DNA of 24,462 nucleotides, from the NCBI GenBank assembly GCA_001642005.1, contig LWCA01000544.1, forward strand, positions 1 to 24,462, written 5' to 3'. The notes below the pieces were generated by a model that was given only the letters and a program-made list of their open reading frames with translations, made no database searches and was not told the origin of the DNA. The translations under genes were made by a program, and so were the position numbers. This DNA is from Intoshia linei. Taxonomy: Eukaryota > Orthonectida > Rhopaluridae. Positions 9,801 through 19,035 of this stretch are shown piece by piece. Positions within the stretch are counted from its first letter, which is position 1, and every line of letters starts with the position of its first letter.

Positions 9801-12800
9801 ATATATTAAAAATTATTTTTCATCGGGAATGCGTAGATTTCTCGGGTTGAAGTTTTGTGTTTATATCAACTGAAATAAGCTCTATCAGAATAATCTTTTC
9901 TTTTAATTTTTAGACCGTTAATTATGTCACATTGTTTGTTTTAATAGAATATTTCGAAAAAAAATATATAAATACTAAAATTCTTTTTTGACCGTGAAGA
10001 CGTCACTTATTCAGATATAAATTTTTTGAAATTGTAGGGCTGTTTTCAAATAAAAAGAAGGGTAATTTGGTGTTTTGGCCCTGAAAATATAATTTTTTTA
10101 AATTCTCCAACTCGTTTGATTTTCAAAAAAAATGATAATTAGGTTTTTGACCCGTAAGATGTGAGTTTGGGAGGTTGAAATTTATCTTATTATCAAGTTT
10201 TTGACCCGTAAGATGTGAAATTGGGAGGTTGAAATTTATCTTATTATACGGTTTTTGACCCTTAAGATGTGAAATTGGGAGGTTGAAATTTATCTTATTA
10301 TACGGGAAAAAACTGTAATTGAAATGTGGACTATATAAAATTCTAAAACGGGTAGTTATAGAAATAAAGTGAAACACACACACAAACAAATATTGCATAG
10401 CATATTATATACAGTAATTATATATATTATATACATGTAAGTAGTATATATAGTTGTTAGTTTATACATTGTTATAATTAAGTTATATCGTTTAATACAT
10501 ATGTAATATCAAAAGCGTTTAAATCTTGAATAAAAATTATATTTATACTTAAATGTCACAATTTTGCTGTTTCACAAATTTCGTTACTTACAATGAAGGA
10601 CCTTAATTGAAAAATTAATTGATAAATTAGATATTCTTAAAAATGATTTTGTCAAATTTTTAAGTTGGTGGACTACAGTTGGTTTTACGGTATTTATTTA
10701 TTCGATATTAGAGTTTTACCTGGCCAATACAATGTATTAAGTAGTAAGGTAGAATATATTAACTGTATTAAAATAATGAGTATTTACTTATTAATTATTA
10801 AATATAGCTATCTTTATTTGAATGTGTTTTTTCCTTTTGCTCTGATAAAAAGATGGAAAAATCTACATTTTTTACAGTATTGTTTTTATTATATCTCAGT
10901 GTTTCTTAAACTGAAAACTCTAGAGACCCATTAAAAATTTATAAAGCATATTTCTGATACAGTGAACATTTAAAACATTGATTCTTTGTTAATACAAAGA
11001 TTTTTAGTATAAAGAGAAAGGATAAATGTATTAGGTTCAAATCTAGATTTTAGGATTCTCAGTAAAAACGAACAGTTAGCATTTTGAAATTCAAAAATTT
11101 TGCCATATTACTAAAATATTCCTAGACTTCCCAGTGTAATTTGAGTTATTGACTGTCAAGATGACAATTTCTTATAATGAAATTTATGATAAAAAAACTA
11201 TATTAGAATACTAGGTTGACTGTTATGTACTACGTACAAACAGCACCTAGGTCTGCCGAGGGCGGAATTTTTAAATTTATAAATAATATATAATATATAA
11301 AAAATTATTTTTCACCGGAAATGTGTAGATTTCTGGGGCTGAAATTTTGTATTTATATCAACTGCAATAAGCTGTATCAAAATAATATTATTTTTTTAAT
11401 TGTAAGACCGTTAGTTATTTCACATTTTTTGTTTTAATAAAATAGTTTTGAAACAAAAAAAAATTAATACTAAAGTGCTTTTTTGACCGTGAAGGCGTCA
11501 CTTTGTCAGATTGAAATTTTTTGTCTGTGTTCAAAAGATATAAAATTATACCTGTATCAACTGTATTTTTTTTTAAGTTTCAGGGACTATTTTTATTTTA
11601 ATCTGGGGTTTTGACCGAGAAGATATAACATTTTGAAATTGAAAATTATTGTAATATTAATAAATTTAAAACTTTTTGTCAGAATGTGTATTTTTTATAA
11701 TTCTGGAACGGGTTTGAATTTAAAAAAAAAAATGAGAATTGGAGTTTTTGACATTGAAGTATTTAATTTCTAAAAATGAAATTTGAGATAAAACAACATT
11801 CTCGAAAAACTGTGATAGAAATATAGAATTTTTAAAACTCGAATCATCTTACTTTCTTGTATAAACGGTATCAGACAGACAGACAAACATACATCCATTT
11901 TTAACTAAATTACTTTATGTAAGTAATGATGATATATAAAAATAATTCCTAGAAAAATTTACTAAAGGGTCAAAAAATGGGCCGTGGTCGATACGTAGAG
12001 AAATTGAGACATTTACATCAGTTATTTTTTTAGAGTTCAATTAGAATTCGCAGGATATCGATGATAGTTTCTTTTTTTTGTAAAAATGGCAGCTTTTTGC
12101 CATACTAAATTGTTATTCTGTTGAAATTATGCTCATTTATTTAAGACTGTAAATAATTATTTAATAATTACATTACATTTTCCTCATACTTTTAAAATTT
12201 TAATTATTTTTACATAAGTAATATAAAATATTTCGCCGACCCCAGTTTAAGAAACACTGTTATAAGTGATACTTTTTTATTTTATTCTTTTATATTATTT
12301 ATTTTAGTTAATTGGAGTTAATGTGCTTATAATTTTGTCTTATACTGTATCAATTGTTCTAGTGTTGGTTCTAAAATATAAGGTTTTTATTAAAATGCTA
12401 ACTTAATGAATTTACATGTTAAATGTTAATGGCGATAATTTCAAAATTTAAGCATAAAGTTGTCTAATATATTGAATGAATTGTATTGATATGACTAGAG
12501 CAGAATCTACCATGTTCGAGGCCACCCAAAAATAAAATTGGAAAACTTTAAAAAAATTAAAAAGATGCTTAACGCCATAGCCCTGCATCAGCCCAGCCAC
12601 ATCTCTACAGGACTGTTTAAGGTTAACCCAAAAAGATTTTAGGGGAAAAATGAGTTGGTCACTAATGGGAATATCCGAGCTGGAATCATATAGGAATAAT
12701 TTTTTTTATGCGCTGAAAGTTTGTCAATTTTTATAATTTCCTTGATATACCCAAAAGTACTTGTTCAATTTCAATACATTATGTAAATGTTGAAACTTGG

Positions 12801-13525
12801 TAATTCAGTAGCATTGAGTATCTATAATATTGAGTGAGTAGAATTACTTTGAAATTTTTTTGTTTGATTTTAAATTGAATTTTTCTAAAATGTATAAAAC
12901 ATGTGTAAAAATTATAAATTATTTTTAGTTTGGTTACAATGCAAAAGAAGCAATGAGACATACATTAAGATTGAATTATGGGGTCAATGTTGAAGAAGCA
13001 TTCAATAGAGATTTGACTCGGGCTTGGGATCTGACTCAATCTGAAGTATTTGGACTATTTCATAATTACAAATAATGTAGTTATTCTGTTGTTCAGTTGA
13101 AGACCAAGGTTGGAAATTGTATACCAGTTCAAAATGGTTTCGAACAAACCCTACGGCAGTAATTAATTTGGAACGACCAGTAGTTCCTGTCAGTTGTTGT
13201 AATAGAGATTTATACGACAACATACAATCATTCAAAGAATGCCAAAAGGGTCAATTTTACATGCAAAATTCCATACAAGTGAACAATTACATTTATCAAA
13301 AGGTATTTTCCATAAAAATAAAGTTTAAACAGAAAAAATTTTAGGGTTGTTTTGATGTAGTTAAAGCTGCCATGTTTGAAGTGGCAAGTTATCTGCTGGC
13401 CACATATTCTTATTTTATTATTTTATCTGTAAGTCTATAAATTAATATGAAATTTATTAATTTAGTTAATTTGCGTGTCGTTAATTGGATTAAAATATCG
13501 AAAACAGTACAAAATGCATAGATAA
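6883..13525 (+). CDS. tetraspanin (7 exons found)
   Basis: Four-pass membrane protein that organises membrane microdomains. Exons 6883-6996, 7073-7195, 12308-12382, 12929-13045, 13081-13302, 13345-13428 and 13466-13525 join, all in phase 0, to 264 aa. TM1 is about residues 28-60 (SLIACAGYLYITFGYW), TM2 and TM3 about 66-104, TM4 about 225-256 (YLLATYSYFIILS then LICVSLIGL). The large extracellular loop has six cysteines: CC at 146-147, SCC at 182-183, C197 and C219, the classic layout, but CCS replaces CCG. Only ~40 residues span TM2 to TM3, so the usual intracellular loop seems short; a small exon may have been missed in the 5.1-kb intron 7196-12307. The start exon is the least certain. Introns of 35, 42 and 37 bp separate the last four exons. 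AATAAA follows at 13532. No subfamily is assigned. Confidence 0.8.
7257..7283. repeat. perfect 13-bp inverted repeat
   Basis: TGCACATTGTGCA, one base, then TGCACAATGTGCA: a perfect palindrome with a 1-base spacer. Related GTGCACAATGCGCAC and CACTGTGCAT follow within 40 bp. It lies just inside the large tetraspanin intron and may be a transposon end. Confidence 0.8.
7326..7614. mobile_element. small TIR element (hAT-like?)
   Basis: Starts CAGGGCAA and ends TTGCCCTG, an exact 8-bp terminal inverted repeat with weaker similarity inward. The flanking octamers CATCGTAC and AGTGGTAC agree at five of eight positions, which would suit an old 8-bp hAT duplication. It is non-coding and lies in the large tetraspanin intron. 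Confidence 0.45.
7803..8475. mobile_element. hAT-like insert within Helitron copy C
   Basis: Begins near CAGCCATTCTCAACGGGGTC; a GGGGTCCACAG motif occurs near both ends (about 7818 and 8447). Where other Helitron copies have a ~30-base hAT-like palindrome (TGGTTCC...GGGAACCA), this copy has about 670 bp. The right boundary is approximate and no clear target duplication was seen. No ORF. Confidence 0.4.
9142..9726. other. gap-bounded segment, probable assembly artefact
   Basis: Single N characters stand at 9142 and 9726. The 192 bases before the first N (8950-9141) are identical to the 192 bases after the second (9727-9918). The segment between (9143-9725) is a diverged second version of the same Helitron interior. 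This is what a scaffolder leaves when a repeat contig is placed into a join whose flanks should have been merged. Confidence 0.75.
10144..10305. repeat. three tandem 54-bp units
   Basis: Units 10144-10197, 10198-10251 and 10252-10305 each run tttttgaccc[gt]taagatgtga... to ...atcttattat plus four variable bases, with few differences. Other Helitron copies (about 5345-5395 and 21410-21460) carry one unit, so this is a local expansion inside copy C. On the minus strand it gives a repetitive 91-codon frame that I regard as non-coding. Confidence 0.9.
10599..10734 (+). CDS. candidate small exon: charged stretch plus membrane helix
   Basis: After an AG at 10597-10598 a frame runs 45 codons to TAA at 10732-10734. 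It begins TLIEKLIDKLDILKNDFVKF and continues LSWWTTVGFTVFIYSILEFY. It would be a charged amphipathic stretch followed by a C-terminal membrane helix, as in tail-anchored proteins. Codon choice looks less AT-biased than the flanks. It lies between two transposons in the tetraspanin intron, cannot be a tetraspanin exon because of its stop, and no upstream exon or family is recognised. It may be chance. Confidence 0.22.
10897..12259. mobile_element. hAT element interrupted by a Helitron
   Basis: Starts CAGTGTTTCTTAAACTG and ends CAGTTTAAGAAACACTG, an essentially perfect ~17-bp terminal inverted repeat. The flanking octamers TTATATCT (10889-10896) and TTATAAGT (12260-12267) agree at six of eight. 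Helitron copy D (11211-11929) is nested in it, so the hAT is older. Its right end lies about 50 bp upstream of the third tetraspanin exon. No transposase frame remains. Confidence 0.8.
11211..11929 (-). mobile_element. Helitron copy D, internally deleted
   Basis: On the minus strand it starts TC (complement of GA at 11928-11929), passes a GTCTGTCTGTC tract and ends with the hairpin CTGTTTGTAC...GTACATAACAG and CTAG (complement of 11211-11214). The flanks give the A/T insertion site expected of a Helitron. The terminal block joins directly to the middle block, so about 1 kb present in the full copy is missing. Confidence 0.72.
12383..12928. other. tetraspanin intron 3 with a less AT-rich island
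   Basis: This 546-bp intron holds an island at about 12480-12740 that is visibly richer in G and C than its surroundings. One + frame there reads SPATSLQDCLRL and KMSWSLMGISELESYRNN between stops. No family is recognised. A transposon fragment is the likeliest explanation; a missed exon is possible. Confidence 0.35.
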
Positions 13526-14090
13526 ATGTAAAATAAATTTTTATTGAAATTTAATATCAATTTTAATATATCAAATGACTAAAAATTTGATATGGAAATT
13601 TTTATGGTGATTAACTTTTATGATGACATAAATCAAACCATCAAATAGTATTTGATGTAGTTTTGTGTACATTAATAGAACACATAAAACTGTTACTATA
13701 AATTTATTTGAAACTTTTCAACATGTAAGTCATTTAATAATGAGCCACCTCTTATCAGTAACATGTTAGTTTTGCAAAATATGAATTTATTTGACTTTTC
13801 AAAAAAGCTTTATGTTTTATTATTTAATGTGAAAATTACAAAAATTTAAAATGATTTATTTTTATTAATTTTGGCTGGTCTGAACTTTTTATTCCTATTT
13901 TCCTCTGTATACATTACGCTACAATTGATACATGCACTACACTCTTGTTTAATTTACATTAATTTTTGATTTATTGGATACTTAATCATTTTACTTCTTG
14001 ATCAAAATTTATCATAGTCTCATTTTGAAATTAATTTTGAATTTGTTTTGTTTTATCGGGTAAATAATCAAATTAATATTAAAAGATTTT
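13526..14090. other. intergenic region, tetraspanin to Wnt11
   Basis: 565 bp. AATAAA at 13532-13537 starts seven bases after the tetraspanin stop and is a plausible polyadenylation signal. The rest is AT-rich with no exon or repeat recognised; it should contain the Wnt11 promoter. Confidence 0.5.
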
Positions 14091-17000
14091 ATGAAAATTT
14101 TCATTTTATTTTATCATCTCTTTTCGATCGTCAACATTAACGCGTCAATTGGATGGCTGTAAGTTTTTTTATATCGTATCTTCATTTTTATTTATTAAAG
14201 TGTATTGATTTAGTGGTTTATATTACGCATCCGGAATTCGTTGGAATTCCACCAAGAGTTGTGTTCAAGTTCGATCTAGGGGATTTCATAAACGTCAATA
14301 TCGTGTATGTCGCGTAAATTTACATCTTATGGCGTTGATCAGGAAAACTGCCCTCAAAACTATAGAACTATGTCAAGAGACACTCAAACATAATCGCTGG
14401 AATTGTAGTTCAGTTCTTAGGGCTCCAAACTACAATGTTGACTTAACCAGTGGTACAGTTTCATTTCTTTTAAAATAATGTTTTGACAGAGTGTGTATTT
14501 GTAAAAGTAAAACTTTAATATATTATTTTAAGGACGGAAAGAGTTGTCATATATTCAAGCCCTTAGTGCAGCAACTCTTACTCATGTAATGGCTACAGAA
14601 TGTAAATCTGGTCGGTTGGATGAGTGCTCGTGCAATTTACATAAAGACGAATCATTTGTCAATCTTCCAGATTATAATTTTAAAAATCTTGATCCGTTTC
14701 AAAGCATAAATAGCCGTTATATGACTAATAGCATGAGCGACATTGAAAACTGTAAAAATTACATAAAATATGCACAGTAATATATAATTTTACTTTTACT
14801 CAATATATTACTGTATTACTGATCGTTTGAAGAATTGTCATACAATTACGTCGGTAATAATGGTTTTGCTTCATTAATGATAATTTGTGAATTTGAGTGA
14901 AGGCAACTAATAGGTATTTATATGGGTGCCATTAAAAAAGAATTTTTCGAAGATTTTAGGAATAGAATAAAGGTAAAAAACATATTTTTAGGGTTGTTAT
15001 AGGTGGATTCCTCCATAATATTGATGACTGGATTTAGGAATATATCCTTGATAAAGCTGATTTTTTTATTTACTTCTTGTTGATTAAAATAGATTACTGA
15101 CAGTTTTAGTGAAATAATAATAGTATCCATGCACAATTTTTTAACGAACTGTTATACATTATTATGATTAATATTATTTTACATTAGAGAAATAAGCTTA
15201 CAATTAACAGATGCTATATATAAGAACAAAAATGGGACTATAACCAAGAGAAATATAAAATCATTAATTGGAATGCATAATCATCGGTTAGGAAGAAGTG
15301 TAAATATATAAAATATCATAATTTTAAAGATATTAGATTGTTTTATCAAGTATGACTACAAAATGTCGCTGTCATGGAGTTAGGTAACATATTTAATTAT
15401 TATATTAATAACTAGCTTGACTGTTATGTACTTGGTACAAACAGTTTTCTAGCTCTGCCGAGGGGGACATTTTATTCTACCAGAAAAATAAATTCAATAA
15501 GATAAATTTCTATTATTCACAATTATCAATTCTTTTAAATGAGTGGTTCCCAAATTTGCTTCAGGTGGAAACGTCATATCACATTACTTTTTCTTTAAAG
15601 TGAATTATTCTTCTTAATTCATCTTAATTTTTTTTTAATATTTCCGTTAAGAATTTAAAAAAAATTATCCCGTTTTTTTTAATTTATTAAACAGAATGTG
15701 TGTATAGTATTAAAAATAAAGTAAAAACAACACAATCTTAAAAATTTTCATAAATAGCATAAATTTCAGAAAAAATAAAATTGTAAAAACCTATTTTGTA
15801 ATTTTCAGTGTAATAATATACATTCAGTGACAATTTAATAAATAATTAAAAATACCATTTATATATCAATAATTAACGGAATCAGCTCTTTAGAAACATA
15901 TTTCAGATGAATTTTACCAATATTGCAAAGCATTGTAATATAAAAATGATAATAACAAAGTTGTATTACTTTTAGTAATTTTTTGTTGTAGTTTCAATTT
16001 AAATTTTAAACAAAATGTTTTAAAATGTTTTGAAAATGAGAATTTAAAATTGAAAAATTGCGAAGGAATGAATTATATAGATTTTCACCCATATTTCTTT
16101 ATTGGAAATGTTTAGAGGTTCAATACAATTTTTTTTTGACCTTCACCTTCATATTATCTTGAATTAAAATTATTTGTTTAGTGGATCATGTTCAGTAAAA
16201 ACTTGTTGGAAGGTAAATTTGTATGTTTAATTAAATTTATGTATGTATTACATTATCTATATTTGCACAGGCTGAAAGAGTTAGCAGTAGGCCGGTTAGA
16301 AAAAATTGTATGCCTCTTGTGTAGACATTAACTCATATATATTCAAATAGAAAATGATTATCAAACCATAAAATTGATGAATGAAAAATCTTTCCAGAAT
16401 GGGATCCCTGGACCCCTTGGTATTCAAAATTAGATGCCTGGGTCCGTGAGAATCAAATATAATATGCAAAAAATTTTATCAACTTGTGTTTATTTTTATG
16501 GATAATTTTTAATATTTATTAACGCGTTAACAGATGTTGGGAGTTTATCCCGAAGCCTAGACGACCCCTACATTTTTATTTCAAAAATGCCACTATTAAT
16601 ACCACCATTAATATAATTTAATAAAAAATACCATTTAACCTCTCGGAAAATTCGACTTTTACCTATATTTTTTTGAAAAATCCACTTAATCAAACCCCAA
16701 AATAAAAAATTCAATTTTACCAATACTTGAGAGAAAAATCATCTTTTTGGAATGTTTTTTTGAAAAATTCGAATTCACCTAATCTTATAAGCAACAACTT
16801 GTGAATCCAAAACCCAAAATAAAAAATCTCCTTTTTCTAAAATTTTTTTGAAAAACATGATTTTACGAATCTTATTAGAAAAACTTTTCATTCTTTCATA
16901 AATATTTCACATTCCATGTTTCCTTTGAGGTTCAAAAAAAATAAATACTTTGAAATGGGGTCGTAGACTACGTAGTACGGATTCCGAACACTATTTGAAT

Positions 17001-18660
17001 TGGGAACCACTACTATACTACGTAGTGCGCCAATTTGTAAAGTTTATTTGTAAATGGTTGTATTTGTAAAAGATTTTGTTAAAATTATTTTATACAGGTT
17101 GGTTATAGCGATTTTTTATAACCAAACTTTAAAAGGGTTTCTAAAAAATTTTCTTTTACCAAATTGTAAGATAGTCTTTAATCTTTAACTGAAGCGATAA
17201 AACAATTTGTACAAATCAATAATCTAAACTTTGGATATTAAAAAAATTTTTTAGAAAACTTTTAAAAGTTTAGTTAAAAAAAATAGTCATAATGAATCCT
17301 AGCCATAACGAACAACAGCGTTCCTGTATAAAATAATAGTAATGAAATCTTTTACAAATAAAACTTAAATCCTTGACGTTAATAATTATCCCTGACATCA
17401 GCAATTTAACCATCCATCTCCGTATCCATTTCCATAGATCATAGGTTCTTAACCTGGGCTACCAAACCGGTTTTTGGAGTGCCAGAAAATTTTTGAATAA
17501 AAATGTATTACAAATGATTTTACAGCTATATTTTTTAAATTTGAATCAAGTTTCTAAAATAAAGTTAACTTCTATTTATTAATTTAACATATTTAAATAT
17601 AAAATTGTAAATATTTTAATATGTATATTAGAGTGTTCACTTTTTTTTTCAAAAAAACCAAGATTTTGCACGTGGACGCCTTTTTTGATTTTAAGCATTT
17701 AACCAAAAAAATGAAATCGGTTAATATTAAACGATACTAAAATAAATGATATTGATAAATCGTACAAACAAGTGTTTTTTATGTTAAAAGGTTTTTTCTA
17801 ATTCAAATTTAAAGCCATTTTTAACTATTTTAAATAGAAAATTTTATTAACCATAGTTATATTGTTGTTTTTTTTAGAATTTAAGTTTATTACATTTTTG
17901 GTGGTACCAAATTGAATTTTATTGAATTAAGGGGCAATAATAGATATTAAGATAATAATAATAAAATAACTATGTATATTAGGCATTGATACCCCTTGAA
18001 GATATAGCAAAAAATTTAAAAAAAAAATACGACGACGCTGTACTAGTTTTACATAAAGGAAAAGGCAAAAAGAGGCATTTAATTGCTAACGACATGCTAC
18101 ATGTAAATAGAATTTTATCGTCAAATGATTTGGTATATTCAGAAATATCTCCGGATTATTGTTCTAGAAATCATTTTGATGGTTCTGATGGAACACAACA
18201 TAGGTGAATTTGTTTGTAGAAATGAACAATTAAATTATTTAGATTTTGCATTCCGAACAATTCAACTTCAATTGGGTGTGGTTCCATGTGTTGCGGTAGA
18301 GGTCATTTAACAAAAATTGTCAAAAAATATAAAAGATGCAATTGCCATTATGTTTGGTATTTATTTATACTAATAATAAATATATGATAGTATCGGTTGG
18401 AAAATGACAGTCACCCATCTCTAAAGGTGTGAGAGGTATGGAAGGTGTATATATGAAAATATATTAGTAAATTAAAGTAAAATTTGCGTGGATTGATTTC
18501 TTCAAGTTTGTTGATGGAATAATTTGTTTATGTTAATTCATTTGTTTAAATTTAAATCAATTTAAAAATAATAATAAAAATCTGACGATATGTATTTAGG
18601 TGCTGCTATGTAAAATGTGGCGTTTGTCAATACGAAGAGGAACAAAGTACTTGTCGCTAG
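14091..18660 (+). CDS. Wnt11: Wnt11-type secreted ligand (10 exons, complete)
   Basis: Secreted lipid-modified glycoprotein that signals through Frizzled-family receptors. Exons 14091-14158, 14214-14452, 14533-14776, 14903-14972, 15225-15299, 15337-15383, 16182-16212, 17983-18203, 18243-18356 and 18600-18660 join in matching phases to 389 aa. Residues 1-18 look like a signal peptide. RWNCSSVLRAPNYNVDL (about 85-101), then YIQALSAATLTHV, match Wnt11 best. CHGV-SGSCSVKTCW (about 244-257) holds the lipid-acylated serine in SGSC. SPDYC, GSDGTQHRFC and SMCCGRG lead to the cysteine-rich end CNCHYVWCCYVKCGVC and STCR. Human Wnt11 is about 354 aa. The fifth exon start is the weakest call (15225 or 15249). 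Introns of 37 and 39 bp occur next to one of 1.8 kb. Confidence 0.93.
15412..16137 (-). mobile_element. Helitron copy E, 5'-truncated
   Basis: Reverse-oriented 3' end: CTAG at 15412-15415 after A, hairpin arms CTGTTATGTAC and GTACAAACAG, the tctagctctgccgagg block, then the internal blocks in the order seen at 22957 leftwards, ending near 16137 in the middle block. It fills most of the Wnt11 intron (15384-16181) that splits the codon of the first serine of SGSC. No coding capacity. Confidence 0.72.
16271..16324 (+). other. possible alternative terminal exon of Wnt11
   Basis: After a good acceptor (ATATTTGCACAG, ending 16270) there are 17 codons and TAG, in the phase (0) left by Wnt11 exon 7. 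They would add AERVSSRPVRKNCMPLV after CWK and end the protein before the C-terminal cysteine-rich domain. The stretch is less AT-rich than its flanks. The normal exon 8 at 17983 (ALIPLEDIAKNL) fits the Wnt family far better, so this is either an alternative exon or chance. Confidence 0.25.
16325..17982. other. rest of Wnt11 intron 7, transposon debris
   Basis: Contains hAT-like fragments: a GGGATCCCTGGACCCC motif near 16400, GAATTGGGAACCACTA near 16998 and AGGTTCTTAACCTGGGC near 17445. None could be paired into a bounded element. ACTACGTAGT, itself a palindrome, occurs at 16967-16976 and 17017-17026. No Wnt exon was seen between exons 7 and 8. Confidence 0.4.
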
Positions 18661-19035
18661 AGTAAAAATTGTTAAATTGTAAATTGTTAAATTAAACACT
18701 AAAAATGTGTGAACTATTGTGCGCACTATGCTACCATTTTTTAACAGTAAAATTTCATTCATAAAAATGCGATGCAAAATTTAAACAATTTCCTTGGTAT
18801 TAAATTACTCACTATTTCAACTGTTACGGTATTCCATGGTTTCAATTGAGTTTACACCCATTTAGAAAGATATTTTGTGTTTACAATTAGAAAAATGTAC
18901 ATAAAGTGATTAGTTTTCAATTAAAACTTATAATTTTATCTATATTATTCATCAGGTATATATAAATTTGAATGATTTTGAAAGTATAGATTTATTATCG
19001 CTCCATTGGATTTTAAACAGAATTTTATAGAAAAT
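18661..19035. other. intergenic region, Wnt11 to Smad4
   Basis: Only 375 bp separate the Wnt11 stop from the Smad4 ATG. It must hold the Wnt11 3' end and the Smad4 promoter or 5' UTR. ATTAAA near 18690 could serve as a polyadenylation signal. No repeat recognised. Confidence 0.5.

Larger units (their letters stand above)
7669..10417 (-). mobile_element. Helitron copy C, rearranged and carrying a hAT insert
   Basis: Reverse-oriented copy of the 21281-22957 family. The diverged 3' end (7669, CTAAG in place of CTAG, then the gacctagctctcccgaag block) leads through the terminal, middle and 5' blocks to the TTTGTTTGTGTGTG tract near 10380. The 5' end is ragged and its coordinate approximate. The copy is oversized because it contains a hAT-like insert (7803-8475), a suspect assembly segment (9142-9726) and a tripled 54-bp unit (10144-10305). 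Confidence 0.65.

Noticed and set aside
10123-10398. 91-codon minus-strand ORF with repeated NKINFNLP and SHLTGQKP units
   Set aside because: It is the translation of the 54-bp Helitron repeat, not a conserved repeat protein; other copies do not keep the frame open.
13002-13235. 77-codon minus-strand ORF across tetraspanin exons
   Set aside because: Antisense shadow; the + strand frame gives the tetraspanin loop with its conserved cysteines.
14918-15136. 72-codon minus-strand ORF
   Set aside because: Antisense to Wnt11 exon 4 and the following intron; no similarity seen.
18562-18777. 71-codon minus-strand ORF
   Set aside because: Antisense to the last Wnt11 exon, whose cysteine-rich + frame is unmistakable.
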